From contig NC_081198.1 in assembly GCF_902713425.1 (NCBI RefSeq), positions 21,869,188-21,933,187 on the forward strand: 64,000 nucleotides of DNA. The letters are read 5' to 3'. Made by a program: the position numbers and the translations under genes. Under the pieces are notes generated by a model. It was not told the origin of the DNA and did no database searches. It saw nothing but the letters and a program-made list of their open reading frames with translations. This stretch comes from Acipenser ruthenus. Taxonomy: Eukaryota; Chordata; Actinopteri; Acipenseriformes; Acipenseridae. Positions 48,508 to 61,260 of the stretch are shown piece after piece (positions within the stretch are counted from its first letter, which is position 1; the number at the start of each line of letters is the position of its first letter).

Positions 48508-50452
48508 CTATGATTGGGAGGTCAGGACACTCTTCCTACTCTTAGCTCTACGCTTGCTTCGAGGGGGCTTGGGCTTATTTGCAACTCCCATCACCCCTGA
48601 GAAGGTACTCACTGCTGCCTCGTCCAAGAAGGCACCGTCTTTATATGCACAGTACGTGGAGTTGTTGGGGCTATTCAACTCCCCACAAGGTAAGTCTGGT
48701 GGAACTTGCTCAGGGCCCCTCGGAACGTGTGGGTCAGCTTTGTCCTGGGGGGGGTTATGACAGACAGCATTCTTTGGCTGTTACCGTCTGTTGAATTGGA
48801 GCTGTTAGCAGACTTCTGGCTTACCGCGTCCAGGGGTATTCCCATGTCCTCCAGTGCTGTATCTAGGAGGACCTCTAGGGGGCCCCTGGTTTTGCCCATA
48901 CAAGGGAGGGGGTCAAGGATGCTTTGAAGGGAGGCCCTTCGCTTGAAGAGGGTCATTGCTACCGAGGTACTGCTGGTCAGGGAAGGTGTTGACCCCGACC
49001 TCTCCCTCGGTGCATTAGTGAACACCTCTTCTGCGAGGTGTGCTAGGGTTTGTGCCAACGACTGGGAAGGCTGGCTGGGGATGCCCTGGCTGGCTGCTAC
49101 CTGCCCACTAGGCGGCAGTGTAGCCGTCCCACTCGCCTCCGTCTCTGCCTGCGAGGGCAAGACTGGGGACTTTGTGTGGACATTAGCTGGTTTTGGATCT
49201 ATGGGGGCCACCTGCAACTTGCTGTCTTTGATCCTGATCTTCTTTCTTTTCCCCCCCTCGTCTCTACCCTTTCTTTTCCCCACCCTCTGCTGGTTCTTCA
49301 CTCCCTTCCCCTCCTTCTCACTCTCACTTTCACTGTCGCTTTCGCTTTCCTCCCCCACGGACTCAATCCTTATGGCGTCATAACGAGAGCCGAGGGGGAG
49401 TGCTGGCGCTGAGAGGGCCCTACTCAGGGGGGGGCCGCTGCTGGGTCCGGGCTCCCTCCCTGACTCGTGTTCTGCATCAGAGGAGCTACTGGAGGAGCTA
49501 GTGGAGTGGCTGTTGTACTCTCTCTCTGGGCTGGGGGAAGGGGTCCTCGTAAAACGGGACATGTCTCGGGGGCGGGGGGGTGAGGGGGTGCTGGTGATGA
49601 TGGTGGTGCTGGAGTCTGGGTCTTGGATACTGTTGGTGGTGATGTGGACTGATCTTTGTTACTTGCTCCCTCTTCCTGCTCAGGCCTAGGCTTGTTCATG
49701 TTTGCCTTGCTGGCTCTGGCCATGTTGGCATAGGAAGAGGGGCAGTCCTTAAACAGGTGCCCCTTATTTCCACACAAATTGCACTGCCTCTCTTCTCTGC
49801 AGTGGCTGGTCTCGTGGGGGGCGCCGCAGTTCCTGCACTTGACTACAGTACACGCGGCCGTCAGGTGTCCTAATTCCCCACATTTCCTGCAGAGTTTTGG
49901 CATCCCATTATAGAATACCAGCCCTCTGTTGGGCCCTAACACTATGGAGTTTGGAATGTGGCGGACGCCTCCAATGCCCGATGGATCAACATTAAGGCGT
50001 ACCAGCCACTTTCTGGCTCCTGTCCAAACCCCATCTTCATCTGTAATTTTCCTCCCTTCTGATGACACCCTCCCATAGCGGTTAAGCCATGTTGTAATAT
50101 CATAGTCGCTAACAGCCTCATTGAAAAATTGGACAGTAACAACTTTCATTTCTCTGTCTGTCAGTGCATCCACACAAAATTCTTTGTATGGAGCGAGATA
50201 TTTATTCTCCCCCCAAAAGGACCACATTTCTTGTAACTTTTGGGGGTTCCTAAAACTGACCTCAAACACTTCCTTAAGCCCTGGCAATTTCACCAAACAA
50301 TTCAAGTCAGAAGGGGAAAAACCCATACCCCTCTGAAGAATGGTCCGGCTGAACTCCAGTCTCGTCAGTCCTGGTTCCGTTTCATCTTGCTTGTTTCTTG
50401 TGAAGCGCACCGCATTGTGCCTCCTGGTTTCCTGGGTTGGCCGGAACGCCAT
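48508..50452 (-). pseudogene. LINE B6 ORF1, frameshifted
   Basis: Starts at 50452. Knuckles CRKCGELGHLTAAC, CRNCGAPHETSHC and CNLCGNKGHLFKDC are intact. One base short in the G tract near 49587 and in the tract near 48747-48754 relative to B3, so the frame ends after ~342 residues and a second overlapping frame (MSRFTRTPSP) covers the C-terminal part. Confidence 0.88.
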
Positions 50453-51140
50453 CCTTCAGCTGGCTCCTCCGATTGGGGTGGGAGAAGCCTCTGGACGTCC
50501 GGGTTGTCTCTCTCTACGGAAAAGAGACAACGTAAGCAGCAAATCTGGGCAGTTGAAGGAACTATTACTTTAGTCCCTGAGGAGATGGTCGCCTCGCAAG
50601 AGGGACCCCCTCCCCAGGTGAACGGTGTCCTTCCCTGGCGGAGTAGGGGGCGCTGCTTGGCACCGAGACCACGTAGGAAGAATCGTGGCTGTGACGCCTC
50701 CTCGGGGTCCGGGGCCGCCCTCTGCTCCTCCCAGATGGCGCCCTCTGCTGGGCGCCTGCTGCTCTCTCGGTCTGGATCTCGATTACAATCAAGGGCTGGG
50801 GATGAGGTCGTCTAGGTCATCAAAGGGTCCTCAAAGGTTGTCTGGATGGTAGGTCCTCCTTCTCTCTAACTCCAGGAACGTCTGGAAAAGCCGGAACCGC
50901 CTGAAAAAGAAAAAAACGGGAACCGCCTGAAAAAGAAAAAACTGCTCTCAACAGTCAACAAAATCTCGGCCTGGATTGGGCAAGCCAAAACCAGACTGAG
51001 CATTAGTCTTCCAAAAAGTTGCCGAGCTGAAGAAAGCCAGTCAAAAATAAAAAAAATTCTGTTCCTCCTCACCCGAACAAACCTCTCACAGACCCTCGGA
51101 GGGAGCGGGCAATGCCACTACCCTCTAAGCCTTAGTCTTA

Positions 51141-51176
51141 GAAAGATTTATTCGAACTGTAGAGAAGCCAGAGTAT
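51141..51176 (-). other. U5 snRNA-like 5' terminus of LINE B6
   Basis: As in B4, with one further mismatch (TTCTCTACAG). Confidence 0.78.
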
Positions 51177-51178
51177 AT

Positions 51179-51492
51179 GGCTGGCTAAGAAGGACCTGGC
51201 ATAGGGACATGTTCCACCACACTTGTCTGGTTAGCTGCATGCTCCCAGGAAACAAACTGCTGCTGTCTACATCATCACCACATGTGAATAAAAGAAAGAA
51301 AGACAGCAAGAAAGAGAGAAAGAAAGAGAGAAAGAGAGAAAGAAAGAGAGAAAGAAAGAAAGAGAGAAAGAAAAAAAAAAGAAGTAAAACGGCGGGAAAA
51401 CTTGCATCAACACTGGCACTCTCCCTCCAGCAGGGGTAGACAAAATGCTCACAGGAGAGATCCAGATCTGACTTTGACCAACGTTAGAGAAA
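51179..51492 (-). repeat. Partial U2 spacer (promoter part deleted)
   Basis: Same deletion joint as at 38391 and 42696. GA tract at about 51289-51381 and the 3' box. Confidence 0.93.
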
Positions 51493-51681
51493 GGTGTGCA
51501 CCGTTCCCGGAGGTACTGCAATACCGGGCCGATGCGTGGAGTGGACGGAGCAAGCCCCTGTTCCATCTCCCGATTCCAAAAATCAATTTAATATATGGTC
51601 CCCTGATAGGGGACGTATCAGATATTAAACTGATAAGAACAGATACTACACTTGATCTTAGCCAAAAGGCCGAGAAGCGAT
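51493..51681 (-). ncRNA. RNU2: U2 snRNA gene
   Basis: Complete 189-nt consensus U2 with a full promoter upstream. Confidence 0.97.
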
Positions 51682-52294
51682 GGCGACTTGGCCCTTGCCC
51701 GGGGCCCCCCAGCCCGGACGGCACAGGGGGATTCAAAGGTGGGTACAAAATTTCAAGCACAAGCAGACCCCCAAAAAACGGGCTGCTGCTTCCAGAGGGG
51801 AAATGTGCAATTTAAGCAGGAGAAAACAAAACAAAGCAAAAACACACACATAACACCAAAAACAAAACATAAACTGGCGGAGTGCGTCTTACAAATAGTC
51901 ATGCCAAGCTGCTATGCTGTGCAAGGTGCCTTGGGTAACTACAACTGTGCCTCGCTGGCTGGCTGGCTAAGAAGGACCTGGCATAGGGACATGTTCCACC
52001 ACACTTGTCTGGTTAGCTGCATGCTCCCAGGAAACAACCTGCTGCTGTCTACATCATCACCACATGTGAATAAAAGAAAGAAAGACAGCAAGAAAGAAAG
52101 AGAGAAAGAAAGAGAGAAAGAGAGAAAGAAAGAGAGAAAGAAAGAAAGAGAGAAAGAAAGAAAGAGAGAAAGAAAAAAAAAAGAAGTAAAACGGCGGGAA
52201 AACTTGCATCAACACTGGCACTCTCCCTCCAGCAGGGGTAGACAAAATGCTCACAGGAGAGATCCAGATCTGACTTTGACCAACGTTAGAGAAA
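51682..52294 (-). repeat. U2 array spacer
   Basis: Promoter side, a long GA tract at about 52072-52183 (one extra GAAAGAAAGAGA block), and the 3' box. The whole unit is open in one plus-strand frame by chance. Confidence 0.94.
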
Positions 52295-52483
52295 GGTGTG
52301 CACCGTTCCCGGAGGTACTGCAATACCGGGCCGATGCGTGGAGTGGACGGAGCAAGCCCCTGTTCCATCTCCCGATTCCAAAAATCAATTTAATATATGG
52401 TCCCCTGATAGGGGACGTATCAGATATTAAACTGATAAGAACAGATACTACACTTGATCTTAGCCAAAAGGCCGAGAAGCGAT
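52295..52483 (-). ncRNA. RNU2: U2 snRNA gene
   Basis: Complete 189-nt consensus U2, normal promoter and 3' box. Confidence 0.97.
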
Positions 52484-53081
52484 GGCGACTTGGCCCTTGC
52501 CCGGGGCCCCCCAGCCCGGACGGCACAGGGGGATTCAAAGGTGGGTGCAAAATTCCAAGCACAAGCAGACCCCCAAAAAACGGGCTGCTGCTTCCAGAGG
52601 GGAAATGTGCAATTTAAGCAGGAGGAAACAAAACAAAGCAAAAACACACACATAACACCAAAAACAAAACATAAACTGGCGGAGTGCGTCTTACAAATAG
52701 TCATGCCAAGCTGCTATGCTGTGCAAGGTGCCTTGGGTAACTACAACTGTGCCTCACTGGCTGGCTGGCTTGCTAAGAAGGTCCTGGCATAGGAACATGT
52801 TCCACCACACTTGTCTGGTTAGCTGCATGCTCCCAGGAAACAACCTGCTGCTGTCTACATCATCACCACATGTGAATAAAAGAAAGAAAGACAGCAAGAA
52901 AGAAAGAGAGAAAGAAAGAGAGAAAGAGAGAAAGAAAGAGAGAAAGAAAGAAAGAGAAAGAAAAAAAAAGAAGTAAAACGGCGGGAAAACTTGCATCAAC
53001 ACTGGCACTCTCCCTCCAGCAGGGGTAGACAAAATGCTAACAGGAGAGATCCAGATCTGACTTTGACCAACGTTAGAGAAA
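52484..53081 (-). repeat. U2 array spacer
   Basis: Promoter of the gene at 52483, a GA tract at about 52877-52970, and the 3' box of the D-split U2 half. Confidence 0.94.
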
Positions 53082-53232
53082 GGTGTGCACCGTTCCCGGA
53101 GGTACTGCAATACCGGGCCGATGCGTGGAGTGGACGGAGCAAGCCCCTGTTCCATCTCCCGATTCCAAAAATCAATTTAATATATGGTCCCCTGATAGGG
53201 GACGTATCAGATATTAAACTGATAAGAACAGA
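53082..53232 (-). pseudogene. RNU2: U2 snRNA 3' part, nt 39-189 (split by D)
   Basis: U2 from nt 39 to the end; the poly(A) of element D abuts nt 39. Confidence 0.96.
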
Positions 53233-53424
53233 TTTTTTTTTTTTTTTTTTTTTTTTATTATTTATTTCACACAAACAAATATACAGAACATCCAATCAAA
53301 CAAATTCACAAAAGAAAATACATGACAATATACAGAGTATTCACCCCGCAAAATAAACTCTAAAATCCATCCCATACATAACCCATGTCACACCTAACCC
53401 CTTCTCTTATTTACAAAAATCTTA

Positions 53425-56400
53425 CTACAAATACACCAAACCCTTCCATTTTTCTTTTGCAGCATTAAACCCCCACCTTAACACATCCCTTTTTACCCTA
53501 CCCCTCAAATCCCGACATACCTTATTCACCACCCCCAGTACTTTCCATTTCGTATTTGATTTAACTAAAACATTTCTTGCATCCCAGATACTCTGTTTCA
53601 CTAAACTAATAACTAACCACAATAAAAACCCTATCTCCTTCTTTATCCCTTTATAATCCAATCCCTCCACCACAATACTATATGACAAAGCAAAATCTAA
53701 CAAAATCAAATCAAACACCTCCTCTATTCGTGCCCAAACCCTTTTAACAAAAAAACAGTCCCAGAACACATGACTCAAAGTCTCTTCCACCCTACACTTG
53801 ATTCTAGGACAGAACTTATTCTTTGTTAATTTGTGTCTATGTAAAATTTCCCTTACAGGTAACCTCCCGTGCACCACTAACCAATTTAAATCCTTTAACC
53901 TATTATCTAAACCTTTCGGCTGCACCCTTCCCCACACCTCTTTTGTGACCCCCCCAACCAACTCCAAACCCTCCCCCTCAATGAGATTATTATACAGAAG
54001 TTTGTGCTGTGTACATAATTTCTCCGTTTTACAAATTGGATGTTTCTTTAAAAAAACAACTGCACACTGATAGTGCTCTGGCAATACCTCTGCCTTTGGT
54101 CTATTATTCGACCAGACAACAATATTTCTCATAGTAAAAGAAAACCATAATGAAACAAAATACTGACATTTATGAAAAACCACTGGATTCAAAGCAATAC
54201 ATAAAGATGAAAAAAAAATACAGTCCAATTTAAGAGGGATGTTAGGAACATCCCTCCCCCATCCTCCACCCTCCTATACATGATATCCCTCTTGATGTAT
54301 TCATATTTCCCCCCCCAAACAAAATCAAAAACCATTTTAACCAAAATCTTTCTGAATTTATATGGTAAAGGAAAAATGTAAGATAAATACAATAAAAATG
54401 GAAGAACATCACTTTTTAGCACCAACACTTTCCCCAAAAAAGTTAACTTCCTACACTTCCATAATCCTATTTTCACCCTTAACCTTACCAATTTATCCAC
54501 CCAATTCTTAACCCCACTCCCCTTGTGATAGAAAGAAATCCCTAATAACTTTAACCCCTCAGTGCATAACTGTCAACCCCCTGGTACATCAGACCTATCC
54601 CTCCAGGCCCCAAGAAACATGACTGATGATTTATCCATGTTCAATTTTGATCCTGATGCTAAGGCAAACTGTGCAAGAACCTGAAGAACTCTTTCCAAAC
54701 TTCTGTCTGATGTCAAAAAAAGAGTTGTGTCATCCGCATACTGCGAGATCTTAACAGAGACACCCCCACTCCCTGGTAACAACAACCCCTCAATCCCATC
54801 ATCCACTCTCACCGCCTCCGCAAAAGGTTCCATATACAAAACATACAACAGAGGAGACAGTGGACACCCCTGCCTCACCCCTGAAACTTGTGAAATGAAT
54901 TCCCCCAGATGCCCATTGATATTCACCCTACTACCCACCTCAGTGTACAAAATTTTTAACCACCTCAGAAACTTTTCCCCAAACCCAAAATGTGCCAAAA
55001 CTCTAAACAAAAAACCCTGGTGCACCCGATCAAACGCCTTCTCCTGATCCAGGCTCACCAACATTAGAGGTACCCTCCTATCCTCAGCCCAACTAATTGC
55101 ATCCCTTGTTAACATCAGATTCCAATGAACCGATCTACCCACCACCCCACATGTCTGATCCTGACTTACAATTAACGGCATTGTTTGTTTTAACCTCTCA
55201 GTCATAACCTTTGCGATTATTTTATAATCCACCGTTAACAAAGTGACTGGTCTCCAGTTCTTCAGGTCCATCTCATCCCCTTTTTTAAACAATAAAGAAA
55301 TCACACCATTCCTCATAGATTTTGACAACCTCCCTGTGCGAAAAACTTCCCCCACCACCATTAATAATACTGGCCCAATTACCTCCCAAAAAGTGACATA
55401 AAATTCTTTAGGGAGACCGTCTCCCCCTGGTACTTTCCTATCTGCCATTTTATTAAGCGCACTTTCCAACTCAGCAACAGTGACCGGTCTCTCCAAACTC
55501 TCTCTCACCTCATCAGACAACCTGACATGCACTTTATCCAAAAAAGAGGCAGCAACATCCTCATTAACCTCTTTTTCTGAAAACAATTCTTTATAAAAAT
55601 TACTAGCACAGTCTAGCATGCCCTCTGTATCCACCACCGTGACCCCATCTTTCCCCTTTAAACCCCTGATCACCCTCTTTTTTTGTTCACCCTTCACCTG
55701 TTTAAAAAAATATGAACTGCATGTCTCATGTTTTTCTAAAAAATCCCCCTTACACCTAAACAAAAAAAAACTCGCCCTTTTTTCCCACACCACCCTCATC
55801 TTATCCTTAAGTTCCCTTGCCTTGTCAAAATCAAAATTACCCCCTGTGTTTCCCCTTATATACACCCCCTCCAAATCCTTCTGTAACCCCAAAACCGCTC
55901 TCTGCTCCTTCCTCCTTCTATTCCTGCAGAATTGTTGAGTAAGTATCTTAATTTTTCCCTTTACCCCCTCCCACCAAACTAGAACAGAATCACAATAACA
56001 CAACATTTCAACCCATCCCTTAAAATGAAATACAAAAAGCTCCCTAAACGCTTTATCTTCTAATACCTCACAATTAAATTTCCAAAACCCGCCACCAAAC
56101 ACCGGTGTTATGAAACTAATAATACATTTTAAACTATCGTGATCTGAAAACCATAATGGAGATGTATTGCAAAAACTAACAGACAACACATTTGAAACAA
56201 AAAAATAATCTAATCTACTTTTTGCCCCCCTTGAATTTCTCCATGTGATCCCTTCCAACCCTGGATTACATTTTTTAAAACTATCCACCAAACTAAAAAG
56301 TACTATAATACCTTTTAACACCCCCACTGTATAATCGTGCACATTCCCCTTATCTAATGATACATTAAAATCCCCTCCCAAAACTATGTGTCTATTTGTC

Positions 56401-56792
56401 ACAAGGAGATCCTTTATGGCAACAAAACAGTCCTTTCTAGAAACCAAATCAGTAGGTGCATATACATTAATCAGTCTCAGCTTTTGACCTCTCCAGTTCA
56501 CATTCACACACAGAATGCGCCCTGGTAGAACTGAAATGCATTGCACTACCTCCATCTCCTTGTCCTTTAATAACACCCCTACCCCAGATGAATGCACCCC
56601 CCCCACACTCCACCTTGACTCCCCTCCCCCCCAGTCTTTTGTATACAAAGCAATATCAGAAGCATCCCTTAAATGAACCTCTTGCAAAAAACAAAAAGAA
56701 AATGACAAAGAATTTAAATAAAGAAACACAGAAACTCGCTTATTATAACCCCTCAAACCTCTTACATTCATAGAAATAAAAGATAAAGACAT
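53425..56792 (-). pseudogene. LINE D ORF2: endonuclease/reverse transcriptase, two breaks
   Basis: The ATG at 56792 gives MSLSFISMNVRG. Endonuclease motifs LQEVH, VYAPT, GGDFN, SRLDYF and SDH; RT motifs NWRPVTLL, LDQEKAFDRV, GVRQGCPLSPLLY and QYADD; C-terminal CPRIKC...SHVFWDC; the end KEKWKGLVYL is identical to A. A TGA at 54573-54575 replaces a Leu codon (A reads PGGLQRC, D reads PGG-stop), and one G is missing from a G run near 54257-54265. Otherwise open. Confidence 0.9.
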
Positions 56793-56899
56793 AATACACT
56801 AAAAAAGAAATGAAAAACAAAAACAAAAATAAACCATCATTCACAAGTGAGAAAACCACAAAAAAAACCCTCAAACCATTAGTCCCAAAAAGTCTAGCC

Positions 56900-58230
56900 C
56901 TAGAAAGGGCCCATACCTTCTGTATCCACATAACTCCTCTCATTTTGCTCCTCTGGCAACCCCATGCCTGAGTCATAAGGACCTGGACTCACTGGTGAAA
57001 GACATAAGACTGCCGACTGCAGCACCTCGTCCTCCAAACCAGTGTCCGGTATCATGGAAGATGATGAAGAAACCGATCCAAATACCTCCTCTGCAGTCCC
57101 TGACTCCACTAAACTTAACTGCTGGGAAGAAACAGCCTCTAAGTCCTTTGGTACCTCCATGCGCTGTACGCCCACTATCTTCTTTGGAGTCCCCTCTAAA
57201 CCAGCAGACGCTGTCTCATTCTCCACTTCTTTGTTCCTCTTCCTCCCCTTTCCCCTTCCTTTTCCTTTTCCCTGAACCAAAATCTGCTCCGTCGTATCAG
57301 TCACGCCATCAGGGGTATCTCCCCACGACACCCCTTCCATTTCTTCTTCACCACCTTTTACCTTATCACCTTCTGCTGCCCCTCCGTCAGGCACAGCAAT
57401 ATGCCTCATCTCCTTCAACACTTTTTCAATTGGAGGCATGTCATCCACCACTTCCAAGCCATCTGTCTCACGGCCCCATGCAACATCAGCATATGTCTGC
57501 TTCTGCTTAGGACAATTTTTAAACAAATGCCCTTCTTCTCCACAGACATTACAGCTCTTATTTTTCCGACAGTCTTTTGAAACATGTCCCAGTTCTCCAC
57601 AGTTCCTGCATCTCTCTTGTGTACACCCGACCTCTATATGGCCAAAACTGGAACATTTTCTGCAGAACAGGGGCTGCCGTGAATAAAACAGATAACCCCT
57701 ATCTGCTCCAATAAAGAAATTTGCGGGGGGATGACGGAACCCATCATACCCTCCCTCCTCTTGCCGAAGCAGCACCTGAAACTGTCTCTTCCCGTTCCAA
57801 ATTTTAAAGCCGTCTCTAAGTAATTTTGCCCGGAAATCACATCCACATACCTGGACAGGAAAGCACTTATGGCTAAATCCGACACGTACGGATTGTACAT
57901 ATGTACTGTTATAATCCGGAAATTTGTTTTAGCCAAGGACTCCACGGAAAAAAATGATAAAGGCTCTTGATCCTCTTTAGCATTACAAGTATCAAGAAGA
58001 TACTGAAAGGCTTGTGCGCTATGCAAAGTGACGTCCAAAAATTTAGATGTTCCATTCCTTTGTAAACAAAAGATTTCTTCCGGCTCAAAATTCAAAACTC
58101 CCAGCAATACTTCTCGAATAAATTGTTCTCTATCCAGCATCTCCTCCTCCGCTCTTCCCTTCCACAAAAATCTCGCAGTATTCCTAAGCCCAGCCCGACC
58201 AGCTGACTTAAATGGATTGTTGTAGGCCAT
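56900..58230 (-). pseudogene. LINE D ORF1, one frameshift
   Basis: The first true ATG is 58230 (MAYNNPFKSAG). The N-terminal part is in one frame; after about 57833 (one G missing from a G run, DVISGQNY where A has KVISGAKYL) the rest continues in another. The second part has all three knuckles, CRKCSSFGHIEVGC, CRNCGELGHVSKDC and CNVCGEEGHLFKNC, then an acidic tail with a KGRGKGRKRNK basic block. An RNA-binding partner of ORF2 by family analogy. Confidence 0.88.
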
Positions 58231-58286
58231 CCTGCACACCGCCTTCTCTTTCTCCTAGTGAACAAATGCTGCGGTCATGCCACACA

Positions 58287-58319
58287 CACTTGATCTGAGC
58301 CAAGAGGCCGAGAAGCGAT
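58287..58319 (-). promoter_or_regulatory. Diverged U2-like 5' end of element D (T16C A23C)
   Basis: Aligns with U2 nt 1-33 except CTCTTGGCTCAG for CTTTTGGCTAAG. It runs into GTGTGTGGCATGACCGCAG, matching C and A. Normal U2 promoter upstream. Confidence 0.8.
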
Positions 58320-58920
58320 GGCGACTTGGCCCTTGCCCGGGGCCCCCCAGCCCGGACGGCACAGGGGGATTCAAAGGTGGGTGCAAAATTTCAAGCACAA
58401 GCAGACCCCAAAAAAACGGGCTGCTGCTTCCAGAGGGGAAATGTGCAATTTAAGCAGGAGAAAACAAAACAAAGCAAAAACACACACATAACACCAAAAA
58501 CAAAACATAAACTGGTGGAGTGCGTCTTACAAATAGTCATGCCAAGCTGCTATGCTGTGCAAGGTGCCTTGGGTAACTACAACTGTGCCTCGCTGGCTGG
58601 CTGGCTTGCTAAGAAGGTCCTGGCATAGGGACATGTTCCACCACACTTGTCTGGTTAGCTGCATGCTCCCAGGAAACAACCTGCTGCTGCCTACATCATC
58701 ACCACATGTGAATAAAAGAAAGAAAGACAGCAAGAAAGAAAGAGAGAAAGAAAGAGAGAAAGAGAGAAAGAAAGAGAGAAAGAAAGAAAGAGAGAAAGAA
58801 AAAAAAAAGAAGTAAAATGGCGGGAAAACTTGCATCAACACTGGCACTCTCCCTCCAGCAGGGGTAGACAAAATGCTAACTAGAGAGATCCAGATCTGAC
58901 TTTGACCAACGTTAGAGAAA
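58320..58920 (-). repeat. U2 array spacer
   Basis: Promoter side, a GA tract at about 58713-58808, and the 3' box; CTAACTAGAG replaces CTCACAGGAG near 58877-58886. Confidence 0.94.
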
Positions 58921-59109
58921 GGTGTGCACCGTTCCCGGAGGTACTGCAATACCGGGCCGATGCGTGGAGTGGACGGAGCAAGCCCCTGTTCCATCTCCCG
59001 ATTCCAAAAATCAATTTAATATATGGTCCCCTGATAGGGGACGTATCAGATATTAAACTGATAAGAACAGATACTACACTTGATCTTAGCCAAAAGGCCG
59101 AGAAGCGAT
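58921..59109 (-). ncRNA. RNU2: U2 snRNA gene
   Basis: Complete 189-nt consensus U2; first of a run of four uninterrupted units up to 61449. Confidence 0.97.
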
Positions 59110-59677
59110 GGCGACTTGGCCCTTGCCCGGGGCCCCCCAGCCCGGACGGCACAGGGGGATTCAAAGGTGGGTGCAAAATTCCAAGCACAAGCAGACCCCC
59201 AAAAAACGGGCTGCTGCTTCCAGAGGGGAAATGTGCAATTTAAGCAGGAGAAAACAAAACAAAGCAAAAACACACACATAACACCAAAAACAAAACATAA
59301 ACTGGCGGAGTGCGTCTTACAAATAGTCATGCCAAGCTGCTATGCTGTGCAAGGTGCCTTGGGTAACTACAACTGTGCCTCGCTGGCTGGCTGGCTTGCT
59401 AAGAGGTCCTGGCATAGGGACATGTTCCACCACACTTGCATGCTCCCAGGAAACAACCTGCTGCTGTCTACATCATCACCACATGTGAATAAAAGAAAGA
59501 AAGACAGCAAGAAAGAAAGAGAGAAAGAAAGAGAGAAAGAAAGAAAGAGAGAAAGAAAAAAAAAAGAAGTAAAACGGCGGGAAAACTTGCATCAACACTG
59601 GCACTCTCCCTCCAGCAGGGGTAGACAAAATGCTCACAGGAGAGATCCAGATCTGACTTTGACCAACGTTAGAGAAA
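59110..59677 (-). repeat. U2 array spacer (short form)
   Basis: Promoter side as usual, but 12 bp (TCTGGTTAGCTG) are missing near 59440, and the GA tract (59491-59566) is short. Otherwise standard. Confidence 0.94.
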
Positions 59678-59866
59678 GGTGTGCACCGTTCCCGGAGGTA
59701 CTGCAATACCGGGCCGATGCGTGGAGTGGACGGAGCAAGCCCCTGTTCCATCTCCCGATTCCAAAAATCAATTTAATATATGGTCCCCTGATAGGGGACG
59801 TATCAGATATTAAACTGATAAGAACAGATACTACACTTGATCTTAGCCAAAAGGCCGAGAAGCGAT
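59678..59866 (-). ncRNA. RNU2: U2 snRNA gene
   Basis: Complete 189-nt consensus U2 with normal promoter and 3' box. Confidence 0.97.
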
Positions 59867-60467
59867 GGCGACTTGGCCCTTGCCCGGGGCCCCCCAGCCC
59901 GGACGGCACAGGGGGATTCAAAGGTGGGTGCAAAATTTCAAGCACAAGCAGACCCCAAAAAAACGGGCTGCTGCTTCCAGAGGGGAAATGTGCAATTTAA
60001 GCAGGAGAAAACAAAACAAAGCAAAAACACACACATAACACCAAAAACAAAACATAAACTGGCGGAGTGCGTCTTACAAATAGTCATGCCAAGCTGCTAT
60101 GCTGTGCAAGGTGCCTTGGGTAACTACAACTGTGCCTCGCTGGCTGGCTGGCTTGCTAAGAAGGTCCTGGCATAGGGACATGTTCCACCACACTTGTCTG
60201 GTTAGCTGCATGCTCCCAGGAAACAACCTGCTGCTGTCTACATCATCACCACATGTGAATAAAAGAAAGAAAGACAGCAAGAAAGAAAGAGAGAAAGAAA
60301 GAGAGAAAGAGAGAAAGAAAGAGAGAAAGAAAGAAAGAGAGAAAGAAAAAAAAAAGAAGTAAAACGGCGGGAAAACTTGCATCAACACTGGCACTCTCCC
60401 TCCAGCAGGGGTAGACAAAATGCTCACAGGAGAGATCCAGATCTGACTTTGACCAACGTTAGAGAAA
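59867..60467 (-). repeat. U2 array spacer
   Basis: Promoter side, a GA tract at about 60261-60356, and the 3' box. No other gene. Confidence 0.94.
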
Positions 60468-60656
60468 GGTGTGCACCGTTCCCGGAGGTACTGCAATACC
60501 GGGCCGATGCGTGGAGTGGACGGAGCAAGCCCCTGTTCCATCTCCCGATTCCAAAAATCAATTTAATATATGGTCCCCTGATAGGGGACGTATCAGATAT
60601 TAAACTGATAAGAACAGATACTACACTTGATCTTAGCCAAAAGGCCGAGAAGCGAT
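60468..60656 (-). ncRNA. RNU2: U2 snRNA gene
   Basis: Complete 189-nt consensus U2. Its upstream flank has one private change (GTCGGGGCT for GTCCGGGCT, about -35). Confidence 0.97.
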
Positions 60657-61260
60657 GGCGACTTGGCCCTTGCCCGGGGCCCCCCAGCCCCGACGGCACA
60701 GGGGGATTCAAAGGTGGGTGCAAAATTCCAAGCACAAGCAGACCCCCAAAAAACGGGCTGCTGCTTCCAGAGGTGAAATGTGCAATTTAAGCAGGAGAAA
60801 ACAAAACAAAGCAAAAACACACACATAACACCAAAAACAAAACATAAACTGGCGGAGTGCGTCTTACAAATAGTCATGCCAAGCTGCTATGCTGTGCAAG
60901 GTGCCTTGGGTAACTACAACTGTGCCTCGCTGGCTGGCTGGCTGGCTTGCTAAGAGGTCCTGGCATAGGGACATGTTCCACCACACTTGTCTGGTTAGCT
61001 GCATGCTCCCAGGAAACAACCTGCTGCTGTCTACATCATCACCACATGTGAATAAAAGAAAGAAAGACAGCAAGAAAGAAAGAGAGAAAGAAAGAGAGAA
61101 AGAGAGAAAGAAAGAGAGAAAGAAAGAAAGAGAGAAAGAAAAAAAAAAGAAGTAAAACGGCGGGAAAACTTGCATCAACACTGGCACTCTCCCTCCAGCA
61201 GGGGTAGACAAAATGCTCACAGGAGAGATCCAGATCTGACTTTGACCAACGTTAGAGAAA
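60657..61260 (-). repeat. U2 array spacer
   Basis: Promoter side, an extra GGCT copy near 60928-60947, a GA tract at about 61053-61148, and the 3' box. Confidence 0.94.

Larger units (their letters stand above)
44421..51178 (-). mobile_element. LINE family B, copy B6, with U5-like 5' end
   Basis: Like B4 but lacking the last ~14 nt of the 3' UTR, which is fused to a GA microsatellite instead of U2. ORF2 has one nonsense change; ORF1 has two homopolymer frameshifts but keeps all three zinc knuckles (Cys, not Trp). An 11-bp deletion near 50966 in the 5' UTR is private to this copy. Shares the B4/B5 5' fusion to the U2 spacer. Confidence 0.93.
53233..58286 (-). mobile_element. LINE family D (sister of A), full length
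   Basis: About 5.05 kb with a 24-nt poly(A), ~170-nt 3' UTR, ORF2 (one nonsense, one frameshift), a ~107-nt inter-ORF gap, ORF1 (one frameshift) and a ~56-nt 5' UTR. Inserted at the U2 nt 38/39 site in U2 orientation. The protein resembles A throughout (for example GVLLKDKEMEVVQ in both) but with many substitutions, so D is a separate family or old subfamily. Its 5' end has the T16C/A23C U2-like sequence. Confidence 0.93.

Noticed and set aside
51652-52617. Long plus-strand open frame (321 codons) across U2 spacer, with similar ones at 59080-60000 and 6669-7346
   Set aside because: Runs through U2 antisense, microsatellite and promoter. It stays open because many units have lengths near a multiple of three and GA repeats carry no stops; not conserved as protein.
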